Assembly (NCBI GenBank): GCA_035506575.1
Contig: DATJPD010000038.1
Location: 1 to 64,000, forward strand
Origin: DATJPD01 sp035506575
GTDB lineage: Bacteria; Pseudomonadota; Alphaproteobacteria; CACIAM-22H2
DNA length: 64,000 bases
Direction: 5' to 3'
Part shown: in pieces, positions 1 to 7,564 of the stretch
Layout of the letters: each line of letters begins with the position of its first letter
How positions within the stretch are numbered: position 1 is the first letter of the stretch
Made by a program: the position numbers and the translations under genes
Notes under the pieces: generated by a model
Databases searched by the model: none
What the model saw: only the letters and a program-made list of their open reading frames with translations
What the model was told of the DNA's origin: nothing

Positions 1-35
1 TCGTGAAGGCCGCCGGCATCGCCCCCGCGGGGTAA
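1..35 (+). CDS. C-terminal end of a protein, possibly a Bug-type (TctC) binding protein (partial)
   Basis: Only the last 10 complete codons lie in the window. They read VKAAGIAPAG followed by TAA at 33-35. The ending resembles the C-termini of Bug-family tripartite tricarboxylate transporter binding proteins, including three elsewhere in this window (AAAGITED, AKAAGVTLD, VKESGATAD). This is inference from ten residues. The frame could also be chance, and only upstream sequence could settle it. Positions 36-172 hold no recognisable gene; I see only a weak 5-bp hairpin (36-48) and an AT-richer stretch. Confidence 0.3.
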   Translation, partial: VKAAGIAPAG

Positions 36-172
36 GGGGTATCACCCCGAAAAACGGCGCAATAAACAACAATCCCCCTAATCGTTTGGACGGGCTCATC
101 AAAACGCAATTCTTTTTGTTGCAGAGGCCGCTTTTCGCAAAACCCGTGCAACCAATCGTTAACGGCGAGCGG

Positions 173-1342
173 CTACTCCGCGGCCGCCTTACCGTCCGGC
201 CGGCGCGACTTCACAAAGGCGGCCAGATCAGGGTCGAGCGTCTCCCAGCTGGTGTTCCGCACCACGGCGCTGAACAGCCAGTGGATCAGCTTGTTGCGGT
301 GGCGCCCGTAGTTGGTCAGGGGCATCAGGCGGTGGCCGGTATCGATTTTGGCGCGATATCCGGTCTGGCCGCTGTGGATCTCGGTCGCGCCGCGCACCAG
401 CGCCCAGTCGACGGCGGCGTCCCAGAGACGGAAGTACAGATACCACGCGCGCGGCCGGGCGTAGTCGAGCCCGATGAATTTGTTGACCACCCGGCCGCCG
501 CCCGTGTCGTAGCAGAGCATGAAGGCGAGCATGTCGCGCGAGCTCCGATGCCGGACGAGCACGAAATGCGCGGCCGGCGCCGTGGCGATGATCTCGAAGA
601 AGCGGCGGTTCAACCGTTCAAATCGGGTCTTTGCGCGCTCGTAGGTCTGGAGAAAGAGCCCGAAAATCTCGTCCAGTACGCCGGGCGGCGGCTGCTGAAC
701 CGCCTCGACGTCGACGTCGAGCTGGCCGGCGCTGATGCGAATCTTCTTTTTCAACTGGCCGCGGCGGGAGCCCTTCAGGGCCGCGAGATAGGTGTCTTTC
801 CGGCCGCCGGTCAGTGCCGCGACGGTCGCGGGAAAGCTCGTCATGCGGAACAGTCCATGTCGCGCCGCCAGCCAGCCGAGGTCCTCCGCATCCCCTTCCG
901 GAAAGTCCTTCCAGGCGGTCATGTGCAGATTCCGCCGGCGCTGCTCGGCGGCGACCGCCTGTTGCACGGCTTCGAGTGCCGCACGCCGGTCGACCCCCGG
1001 GAGCAGCCCGACCGTGCCCTCGTCCGAGCAGGGCGAGCCGATGAAAAGAGTGCGCGGCCCAAGAAGCGCCGGGAGGAATTTCGAGCCGAACGCCACGAAG
1101 CGGGCGAGCACGGGCGGGACCGCGAGGGCGATCGGTGAGGTCGCGATGAACGCGGGCGCGATGCCAACGGCGCGGTCGCCGTCCAGGATCAGGCCGTACA
1201 GGAACGTGAACTGATCTTCGAGGCCGCAGGTCTCGAGCGCCCGGTACCACCAGCGGCCTTCGAGCGGCGGCGGGATGCAGGCGTCCCAGAGCGCGTCCGG
1301 AATATCCGTCGCGGACGATACGAAGCGGACGGTGAACGTCAC
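173..1342 (-). CDS. GNAT-fold acyltransferase, BioF2/FemAB-like
   Basis: A 389-residue soluble protein with the two-lobed look of the Acetyltransf_6/FemAB-like group. The C-terminal half has the expected run of an aromatic helix (RAWYLYFRLWDAAVDWAL), then GATEIHSGQTGYRAKIDTGHR and a basic end near RHRNKLIHW. Members transfer acyl or aminoacyl groups in envelope, polysaccharide or lipid metabolism, but the substrate here is unknown. It is the last gene of a minus-strand run. Its ATG overlaps the stop of the upstream membrane gene by 4 bp (ATGA, 1339-1342), so it is probably translationally coupled to the two EamA/SMR-like proteins. Family is fairly sure, function is not. Confidence 0.75.
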   Translation of the reverse strand: MTFTVRFVSSATDIPDALWDACIPPPLEGRWWYRALETCGLEDQFTFLYGLILDGDRAVGIAPAFIATSPIALAVPPVLARFVAFGSKFLPALLGPRTLFIGSPCSDEGTVGLLPGVDRRAALEAVQQAVAAEQRRRNLHMTAWKDFPEGDAEDLGWLAARHGLFRMTSFPATVAALTGGRKDTYLAALKGSRRGQLKKKIRISAGQLDVDVEAVQQPPPGVLDEIFGLFLQTYERAKTRFERLNRRFFEIIATAPAAHFVLVRHRSSRDMLAFMLCYDTGGGRVVNKFIGLDYARPRAWYLYFRLWDAAVDWALVRGATEIHSGQTGYRAKIDTGHRLMPLTNYGRHRNKLIHWLFSAVVRNTSWETLDPDLAAFVKSRRPDGKAAAE

Positions 1343-1671
1343 GCCCGTGCCGCGACCAAAGTGGCACCGGCAAGGATAAGTCCGACCCCGACCCAGCGCT
1401 CCATCGTGATGCGTTCCTTCAGCAGCCAGTGCGACAAGACAGTGACGGCAACGAAGCTGAGGCTGCCGATCGGGTAGGCCGTGCTCACATCGAGCAGCCG
1501 GAGCGCGCCCGTGTAGATCAAGGCTTCAACGACAAACAGACCGATCCCGAGCGCGAGCCAGAGCCGGAGGGTGTCCCCGGGCCTTGCCGATTTCTTCAGG
1601 AACACCTGAGCGAACCCCTCGATCACCGTGCACAGGACGACGAGCAGGATACCGGCCGCGGTCAAGGTCAT
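1339..1671 (-). CDS. EamA/SMR-like four-helix membrane protein (downstream subunit)
   Basis: 110 residues with four predicted transmembrane helices (about 5-25, 36-60, 68-84, 92-109). The helix-4 region VGVGLILAGATLVA and a conserved acidic residue in helix 1 (CTVIEGFAQ) are typical of the SMR/EamA half-transporter group, including ArnE/ArnF flippase subunits. The start ATG (1669-1671) overlaps the stop of the preceding, similar gene by 4 bp, and its own stop overlaps the acyltransferase start. A heterodimeric small-molecule or lipid-linked-sugar transporter with its partner is the most likely role. The substrate is unknown. Longer readings in this frame cross the partner gene and are spurious. 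Confidence 0.7.
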   Translation of the reverse strand: MTLTAAGILLVVLCTVIEGFAQVFLKKSARPGDTLRLWLALGIGLFVVEALIYTGALRLLDVSTAYPIGSLSFVAVTVLSHWLLKERITMERWVGVGLILAGATLVAARA

Positions 1672-2069
1672 GGTGCGATGATCTTCCCTGGCGGCGTTGC
1701 GCCGTGTGTCCGGCTGATAAACCAGACGCCGGCGAGGATGAGGACGATGCCGATGCCCTGCACAAAGTCGACCACCTCGCCGAGATACAGGGCGGACAGC
1801 ACGCAGACCGAGACATACGACAGCGCCGTGATCGGTTGGGCGAAACTGAGGTCGGCCAATTCCAGAACCTTCAGCCAGTTCAGCAATTGTCCCAGGATCA
1901 GGACCGCCAGGCCGATGAATACCGGCGCGTGGAGCACGGCCGCGACAATGGCGTCCGGTGCGAAGCTGTTGGGAAGCCGCGCCGCCGCCGTCTTCCAAAT
2001 CAACTGCACGGCGGTGTCGAGCGCGATTGCTGCGAGTAGGCCGAACATGAGCCTGGGCCGAATGTGCAT
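1668..2069 (-). CDS. EamA/SMR-like four-helix membrane protein (upstream subunit)
   Basis: 133 residues with four hydrophobic helices. The C-terminal VQGIGIVLILAGVWFI matches the end helix of SMR/EamA half-transporters. The motif LSFAQPITALSYV parallels the partner's STAYPIGSLSFV, so the two genes are homologous and probably form an antiparallel heterodimer, as in ArnE/ArnF or paired SMR pumps. It begins 37 bp after the hyuB stop, may be co-transcribed with the catabolic genes upstream, and overlaps the next gene by ATGA. The direction of transport cannot be read from the sequence. Confidence 0.7.
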   Translation of the reverse strand: MHIRPRLMFGLLAAIALDTAVQLIWKTAAARLPNSFAPDAIVAAVLHAPVFIGLAVLILGQLLNWLKVLELADLSFAQPITALSYVSVCVLSALYLGEVVDFVQGIGIVLILAGVWFISRTHGATPPGKIIAP

Positions 2070-2106
2070 CCGGCCACACTAACATCTTTACGACAGGCAG
2101 GGGCCA

Positions 2107-4281
2107 CTACTCCGCCGCGGCCTTCACCGCGGCACGCGCGCCGACGAGAGCGTCCACCGACGCAAGGTCGAGCACGATGTCGTCGGGCGGCTTGGTGCCG
2201 CGCTCGTGCACGTCGACGGCGAGCAGGGTGCCGGTGGCCGGGCAGTAGAAGGCGGTCATCGCGAGGCGCGCGTGCAAGGCGATGCGGTGCTCGGCCGGAA
2301 CCTTGGTCATGGTCGCCGCCACGGCACCTTTACGCCAGCGGGTGTGACCTGTCGCCAGGATGTATCCCGCCCTGGTCACCACATGGGTGCCGCGGGCGTC
2401 GCGGGCGAGGAACAGGGCATCGCTCAACGCGGCGAACGGGGCCGCCTTCGTGAACCTGGCGGGCGACTTCGCGAACTTTCCCACCCGCTGCTGGCGCAGC
2501 TTCTGGCGCAGCCTGTCCGTGGCGTTCGCGTCGATGCGGTTCGCCTCGAGGACCACGCCATAGATCTTCCGCGCCGCATCGGGTGATACGGCGCCGGTCG
2601 CGACGTCCTTCGCGACCGCGGCTGGGTCACGGTCCAGAGGATCGCCCCAGCCGCCGCCGCCCTGCCACGACACCGCGAACAGGTCGCGGTTGGTCATGGT
2701 CATGAGGCCGGGCTTGGGCCCGAACGCCTCAAATTTTGCCTTGGCTTTGGGCCGGCCATTCTTGATGGCACCCCAGCCCATCGTCTGGCGCACCGTGGCG
2801 CCCGGCCACCCGCCGCCCAGGCCTGCCGTGTTCGGCACTTCCGCACCGTGCGTCATGACCAGCGCATAGGCACGCTCGATGCCGCCCAGGGTCAGCGCCA
2901 CCTCGCCGCTGACCCCGCCGCGGAAGCGGCCGGCACCGGCGGTGTCGCGCGCCAGCCGCCGGTGAAGATAGAAGAGGGGCGAGACCTGCTCGTTGCGCTC
3001 GATATCGGCGATCGAGGACACGGGCGAGGTGATGGGCCCGCCGGCATCCACGCCGTCCTTGGAGGCGTAGGCGCCGGCCCCGCCCGCGATCGGGTCCATG
3101 AGGTGCAGGCCGAACGGCTCGCCGTACTGGTTCACCCCGCCGAGGTTGAACGTCGCCATGCAGCCGTCGGTGATCCCCTGCACGCGATGGCGGTACTTGT
3201 CCGAAGTCGCGAGCAGCTTGTTGATGGCGAGGGTGGTCGCGTTGCACACCACCCAGATCGCCTCGACGGTCGCAGCACCGACCGGTGCCGGGAACTGGGC
3301 CGTGCAGATCAGGCCGTCGGGGGCCACGATATCGACCGGCGAGAGCGCCCCCTGGTTCCACTGCATGTCGTAGGCCAGGATCGGCAGGATGCCGCCCGCA
3401 ACGCCGCCGCGCAGACCCGCGCGCGTCGCGTTGATGAAGCCCGGCGCCTGCTTGCTGGAGCCGCTGAAGTCCAAGGTCAGCTTGTCGTCGCGCTTGGTCA
3501 GCCTGACGTCGATCTTGTAAAGCGCGTTGGTGTGGCCGTCGTGCTCCAGGAAATCAGAGGCGTGGAACTCGCCGTCGGGCAGCTCGCGCAGGCGCGCCCG
3601 CATCCGCGCCTCGCTCGAGGCGATCATCCGCCGCATGACGTCGCTGACGACGGCCGGGCCATAGCGCCCGACGAGCTCGCCGATGCGGGCACGGGCCACG
3701 TTGATCGTGGCGATGAAGGCGCGGATGTCGAGGCCGAGCTGGTCGGGCAGGCGCGAGGCGGTGAGGATCATCTCCAGCACGTCCTCGCGCACCGCGCCGC
3801 GATCGACCAGCTTCACGCACGGGATGCGGAAGCCCTCCTGGTAGACGTCTTTCGCCTTGGGGCACCAGCTTGCGAAGTCCATGCCGCCGACGTCGGTCTG
3901 GTGCGCCTGCACGCCGGCCCAGGCGATGATCTCGTCGCCCGCATAGATCGGTCCCAGCATCTGCACGTCGTTCTGGTGCAGGGCGCCGATGAACGGATCG
4001 TTGCCGACGAACATGTCGCCATCCGCGACCTTGAGCTCGGGCTTGCCCTTGATGTGGCGGATGACCGCACTGCACACCGGTGCCTGGAACGACACCTGGA
4101 AGCCCATCGAGGCGACAGAGCCGTCGGGCAGGAACAAGCCGGTGAAGAAGTCCGAGGCCTCGGTCACCGTGGGCGAGCCGGACACGCTCTGAAGCGCGAT
4201 CCGCATCTCCTCGGTGATGGCCACGAGCCGGTTGCGCAGCACCTCGAAGGTGACGGCGCTGGCGCTGCGCTCGGAACTCAT
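2107..4281 (-). CDS. hyuB: Hydantoinase B/oxoprolinase-family subunit with extra C-terminal acetone-carboxylase-gamma-like segment
   Basis: 724 residues. Residues 1 to about 590 are a HyuB domain (VGNDPFIGALHQNDV, HQTDVGGMDF, LDFSGSS, GGGGWGDPLDRDP). This family forms ATP-dependent hydantoinases, 5-oxoprolinases or the alpha subunits of acetone/acetophenone carboxylases with a HyuA partner. HyuB proteins usually end soon after the IDANATDRLRQKLR segment. Here about 115 more residues follow, including FYCPATGTLLAVDVHE near residue 678, which resembles the gamma subunit of acetone carboxylase, though only one Cys of the expected pair is kept. The ATG overlaps the hyuA stop by 4 bp (4278-4281). 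Family is certain; carboxylase versus amidohydrolase is open. Confidence 0.88.
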   Translation of the reverse strand: MSSERSASAVTFEVLRNRLVAITEEMRIALQSVSGSPTVTEASDFFTGLFLPDGSVASMGFQVSFQAPVCSAVIRHIKGKPELKVADGDMFVGNDPFIGALHQNDVQMLGPIYAGDEIIAWAGVQAHQTDVGGMDFASWCPKAKDVYQEGFRIPCVKLVDRGAVREDVLEMILTASRLPDQLGLDIRAFIATINVARARIGELVGRYGPAVVSDVMRRMIASSEARMRARLRELPDGEFHASDFLEHDGHTNALYKIDVRLTKRDDKLTLDFSGSSKQAPGFINATRAGLRGGVAGGILPILAYDMQWNQGALSPVDIVAPDGLICTAQFPAPVGAATVEAIWVVCNATTLAINKLLATSDKYRHRVQGITDGCMATFNLGGVNQYGEPFGLHLMDPIAGGAGAYASKDGVDAGGPITSPVSSIADIERNEQVSPLFYLHRRLARDTAGAGRFRGGVSGEVALTLGGIERAYALVMTHGAEVPNTAGLGGGWPGATVRQTMGWGAIKNGRPKAKAKFEAFGPKPGLMTMTNRDLFAVSWQGGGGWGDPLDRDPAAVAKDVATGAVSPDAARKIYGVVLEANRIDANATDRLRQKLRQQRVGKFAKSPARFTKAAPFAALSDALFLARDARGTHVVTRAGYILATGHTRWRKGAVAATMTKVPAEHRIALHARLAMTAFYCPATGTLLAVDVHERGTKPPDDIVLDLASVDALVGARAAVKAAAE

Positions 4282-6374
4282 GAGCTCACCCGCACATGCA
4301 GGTTGCCGAACCGGTCGGCGACCGCCCTGGCGTTGGGCGGGACCACCACGCTCTGGCCGGGGAACTCGATGATGGCCGGTCCCTCGACCGTCGCGTCGGC
4401 CCTGGGAAAAGTCGTGGTGTAGATGGCCGTGTCGACCGGCGCCTTCGGGTCGCGGAAGATCACCGGCCGGGTTTTCACGAGGCGGATCTCATCGCCCTTG
4501 GTGGCCAGCGCGGGCGGGGGCAGGGCACCGGTGCCGACCGCGCGCACGGCCAGAAGCTCGTAGCCGGCCTTGGCGAACGCCGCGCCGCGGCCGAACAGGG
4601 TCTCGTAGTCCGTCTCGAAGCGCGCCACCGCCGCATCGAACGCGGCGAGGTCGAAATTGTCGGAGGACAGGGGCACGTCGAGGCTGTGCGTCTGGCCGCG
4701 ATAGCGGATGGCGAGCAGCCGCTCGATGCGGATACGGCCTTCGGTCACGGTGAGCGCCCGCTCGAGGTTGCGGCGCACTTCGGCGGACACGTGGCGAAGT
4801 GCCGCGGACAGGCGCGCGAGCTGATCGTCGGCGGGAGCCGCACCGGGCCGGATGCGCGCATAGGCCGACGCCTCCGCGGTAAAGCCGAGATCGGAGTTGC
4901 CGGTGCCGAACGCCGACTGTGCCGTCGCCGCGGCGGGCACGATGAAGCCGTCGAGCCCCAGCTCCTGGCTCAGTACCCAGGCGTGCGACGGCCCTGCACC
5001 GCCGTTGGCCAGGAGCGCGAAATCGCGCGGATCGTACCCGCGCTCGACCGTCATTCTCCTCAGGAGGTCGGCCATCCGGTTGTCGAGCACCTCGCGGATG
5101 CCCCACGCGGCTTCGGCAATGCCGAGGCCGAGCGGCTTTGCGATCAGGTCGGCGATGGCGCGGCGCGCCGCTTCGATGTCCAGGCGCATGCGGCCGCCGA
5201 GGAAATTGCCGGGGTCGAGCACGCCCAGAACGAGGTCGGCGTCGGTCGCCGTCGGTTCGGTCCCGCCGCGGCCGTAGCAGGCGGGGCCCGGATTGGCGCC
5301 GGCGCTGCGCGGACCGACCCGCAGCTCGCCGAACTGGACAGTCGCGATGCTGCCGCCGCCGGCCCCGATCGAATCGACGTCGATCGAATGGACGCGGATG
5401 TCGGCGCCGGCGACCGCGATCTCCGAGCGCATGATGGCCTTGCCGTCGGCGACCACGCCGACATCGAAGCTGGTGCCGCCGATGTCGGTCGTGAGCAGGT
5501 TCTTGAGCCCGATCTGCGCGCCGATCGCTTGCGAGCCCATGACGCCGGCGGCCGGCCCCGAGAAGAGGGCGAATGCCGGCCGGTCGCTGAGCACCTTTGT
5601 CGGCAGCACGCCGCCCGCACAGGTCATCATCAGCACCGGCACCTTCATTCCGGCCTTGCGCAAGGTCTCTTCCAGCCGCGCCAGGTAACGCCCGGCGAGC
5701 GGCCCAAGGGCCGCGTTGGCGGCGGTCGTCGACATGCGGGCGTATTCGCCGACATGCGGCGAGATCTCGTGCGAGGCGCTGACGAAGGCCAGGGGCAGCT
5801 CGGCGCGCACGAGCTCGCGCAGCCGCTTCTCGTGCACCGGATTGACGGTCGACCATAACGTGCAGATTGCGACCGCATCGACGCCGCGACCCTTGAGGCG
5901 GCGCAGGGCCGCCCGCGCCTGCTTCTCGTTCAGGGGGACGATCACCTTGCCGTTGGCGTCGATCCGCTCGTCGATCTCGATGACGAGGTCGCGGCTGACC
6001 AGCGGCGGCACGCGGTTGCGCAGATAGGCGTCGGTATACTCGACCTCGTTGAGATCGGAGGTCTGGCGGCGCAGACGGCCGATCTCGAGCGTGTCACCGA
6101 ACCCGCGCGTGGTGAGGATCGCGGTTTTGGCCGCGTTGCCGGTCAAAAGCGCGTTCAGGCCCACCGTCGTGCCGTGCCCGAAGCGCTCGATCCCGGCGCA
6201 GAACTCGTCGAAGGACAGGCCGTACGCGTCGGAGGCGAGCTTCAGCGCGTCGAGCACGCCGCCCAGCACGTCGGCGCTGGTGGGTGTCTTGAAGACACGC
6301 GTCTCGCCATCGCCGGCCGCGACCCACAGATCGGTGAACGTTCCGCCAACATCGGTGCCGATGAAGAAGGTCAG
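4278..6374 (-). CDS. hyuA: Hydantoinase A/oxoprolinase-family subunit (ATP-binding)
   Basis: About 698 residues from the proposed start. The N-terminal FIGTDVGGTFTDLW is the actin-fold phosphate-binding loop of HyuA/5-oxoprolinase. Further family blocks are FGHGTTVGLNALL, SGPAAGVMGS, TTDIGGTSFDVG, GAGGGSIATV and SAGANPGPACYGRGG. It pairs with HyuB for ATP-dependent opening of a cyclic amide or, in acetone-carboxylase relatives, for phosphorylating a ketone. No ATG or GTG sits just before the P-loop; an in-frame CTG at 6374 gives MTFFIGTDVGG. The open frame continues to 6572, but that part reads through the REP-like repeat and into the next gene, so I reject it. The start is uncertain. Confidence 0.85.
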   Translation of the reverse strand: MTFFIGTDVGGTFTDLWVAAGDGETRVFKTPTSADVLGGVLDALKLASDAYGLSFDEFCAGIERFGHGTTVGLNALLTGNAAKTAILTTRGFGDTLEIGRLRRQTSDLNEVEYTDAYLRNRVPPLVSRDLVIEIDERIDANGKVIVPLNEKQARAALRRLKGRGVDAVAICTLWSTVNPVHEKRLRELVRAELPLAFVSASHEISPHVGEYARMSTTAANAALGPLAGRYLARLEETLRKAGMKVPVLMMTCAGGVLPTKVLSDRPAFALFSGPAAGVMGSQAIGAQIGLKNLLTTDIGGTSFDVGVVADGKAIMRSEIAVAGADIRVHSIDVDSIGAGGGSIATVQFGELRVGPRSAGANPGPACYGRGGTEPTATDADLVLGVLDPGNFLGGRMRLDIEAARRAIADLIAKPLGLGIAEAAWGIREVLDNRMADLLRRMTVERGYDPRDFALLANGGAGPSHAWVLSQELGLDGFIVPAAATAQSAFGTGNSDLGFTAEASAYARIRPGAAPADDQLARLSAALRHVSAEVRRNLERALTVTEGRIRIERLLAIRYRGQTHSLDVPLSSDNFDLAAFDAAVARFETDYETLFGRGAAFAKAGYELLAVRAVGTGALPPPALATKGDEIRLVKTRPVIFRDPKAPVDTAIYTTTFPRADATVEGPAIIEFPGQSVVVPPNARAVADRFGNLHVRVSS

Positions 6375-6379
6375 GAGCC

Positions 6380-6480
6380 ACCCCCACCCCAACCCTCCCC
6401 CGTGAAGGGGGAGGGAGAATTTGAACGGCGGGTCCTGATTTTCCCTCCGCCCTTGCGGGGGAGGGTGGGGAGAGGGGTGA
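6380..6480. repeat. REP-like GC-rich double hairpin
   Basis: Two hairpins separated by 27 bp lie between the BKACE and hyuA genes. The first is CCCTCCCCC-gtgaa-GGGGGAGGG (6393-6415), a perfect 9-bp stem. The second is 6443-6465, an 8-pair stem with one mismatch and the same outer arms. The outer flanks (CACCCCCACCCCAACC and GGGTGGGGAGAGGGG) are also nearly complementary, so the unit could fold as one large structure, as BIME-type REP pairs do. Such elements are common between genes in alphaproteobacterial genomes. It may act as mRNA 3' stabiliser or attenuator for the upstream gene. Confidence 0.75.
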
Positions 6481-6483
6481 GCC

Positions 6484-7401
6484 TCACACCGCGACTTTCG
6501 CCATCGATTTCGCGGTGACCGGCGGGAGGCCCAGCATCTGCCGTGCCTCGGCGGCGGTGGCCGGTTCGGCACCCAGTTCGCGGATGATGCGCACCGTGCG
6601 CGCCACCAGCTCCTCGTTCGTCGCCAGCTTGCCGCGGCTGTAATAGTTGTTGTCCTCGAGCCCGACGCGCACGTGTCCGCCGAGCAGGATGGCGTGGGTC
6701 GTCGCCGGCAGCTGGGCCGTGCTGATGCCGCTCACGCAGAAGATCGAATCCTTGGGCAGATGGTCGACCATGTGCTGCAGGATCTTGGGCGTGTAGGGGT
6801 AGCCGCCTTGGAAGCCCATCGCCCCCAGCACCATGTTCACGTAGTAGGGCTTCTTGTCGTAGCCGGCCTCGATCAGCCGCGTCGTGTCCTGCAGGATATG
6901 GGCGAGGCTGAACACCTCCCACTCCGGCTTGACGCGCCGCTGCTTGAACAGCTCCGCCATCTGCGTGCAGCGGTCGGGCTCGGTCACCATCAGGAGCTTG
7001 CGGTTGTTGAACAGCGCCATGATGGTGTGGCAGTCGAAGGTCACCATCTCGCAATGCGGCGCCTCGGCGCCCTTCAGGCGCTCCTCGAAGATGATCTCCT
7101 CGAGCCCGGGGCGAAGCTCGCGGGTCATGTCGCCGTTCACGCCGCCGCCGGTCGAGTTGTTGATGACGATGTCGCAGCGCTCGCGGATCAGGCTGTTGAT
7201 CTTGCCGTAGACCTCGGCGCTGCAGGTCGCCTCATCGTCCGGCCGGCGCGCATGCACGGCCACGATGCTGGCCCCTTCGTTGTAGCAGCGGTGGACGCTC
7301 TCGGCGATCTCGAGCGGCTGGGTGGGCAGGTTGGGGTTCTGCTTCTTGGATGCCATGCCGCCGGTGGGTGCCACGGTGACGATGACTTTGGGGGTGATCA
7401 T
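6484..7401 (-). CDS. BKACE-family protein (3-keto-5-aminohexanoate cleavage-like, DUF849)
   Basis: 305 residues matching the beta-keto acid cleavage enzyme family, which cleaves a beta-keto acid with acetyl-CoA to give acetoacetate and an acyl-CoA. Visible family blocks are IVTVAPTGG at the N-terminus, NNSTGGG (81-87), LGAMGFQGGYPYTPK (192-206) and HVRVGLEDNNYYSRGKLA with Glu249. The zinc site is normally HxH plus Glu. Here the HxH region reads IVAVHARRP, so the first His appears to be Ala48 while His50 and Glu249 remain. Transcribed toward hyuA/hyuB, 109 bp before the proposed hyuA start across the REP. The ATG is preceded by AGGAGGAGC. Confidence 0.85.
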   Translation of the reverse strand: MITPKVIVTVAPTGGMASKKQNPNLPTQPLEIAESVHRCYNEGASIVAVHARRPDDEATCSAEVYGKINSLIRERCDIVINNSTGGGVNGDMTRELRPGLEEIIFEERLKGAEAPHCEMVTFDCHTIMALFNNRKLLMVTEPDRCTQMAELFKQRRVKPEWEVFSLAHILQDTTRLIEAGYDKKPYYVNMVLGAMGFQGGYPYTPKILQHMVDHLPKDSIFCVSGISTAQLPATTHAILLGGHVRVGLEDNNYYSRGKLATNEELVARTVRIIRELGAEPATAAEARQMLGLPPVTAKSMAKVAV

Positions 7402-7504
7402 GGGCTCCTCCTGGGGTTATCTCGGTTGAGCCGGCGTCGTGGCGCGCCGTGCGTCCCCGCGTTCAACCTGTCCGCATTCGGCGCGGGGCGATCAGCCTAA
7501 ATCC

Positions 7505-7514
7505 GAACATGTTC
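7505..7514. promoter_or_regulatory. Perfect palindrome GAACATGTTC upstream of the BKACE gene
   Basis: A 10-bp perfect palindrome in the 163-bp gap between SBP1 and the BKACE gene, about 105 bp upstream of the BKACE start. On the minus strand it lies between a possible -35 (TTCAAA) and a weak AT-rich -10 region (TTTAGG), where a repressor would act. It may mark a separate promoter for BKACE-hyuA-hyuB. The palindrome is seen directly; its role is inference, and no cognate regulator gene is nearby. Confidence 0.35.
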
Positions 7515-7564
7515 ATTTTTGAATGGCCGCGGTCCGGCTGTCAAGCCGCGAGCGCATGCGGCGC

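Noticed and set aside
36..48. Hairpin GGGGT-atc-ACCCC as a terminator of the left-edge gene
   Set aside because: Stem of only 5 bp, followed by A-run not T-run on the coding strand.
2848..4422. 524-codon plus-strand frame opposite hyuB
   Set aside because: Antisense shadow typical of high-GC DNA; no recognisable motif.
6380..6480. Possible CRISPR-like repeats
   Set aside because: Only two hairpin copies in opposite pairing; REP/BIME-like, no spacers or cas genes.
6375..6572. Upstream extension of HyuA through the REP-like repeat
   Set aside because: Translates a hairpin repeat and overlaps the end of the BKACE gene in another frame; family N-terminus begins at the P-loop.
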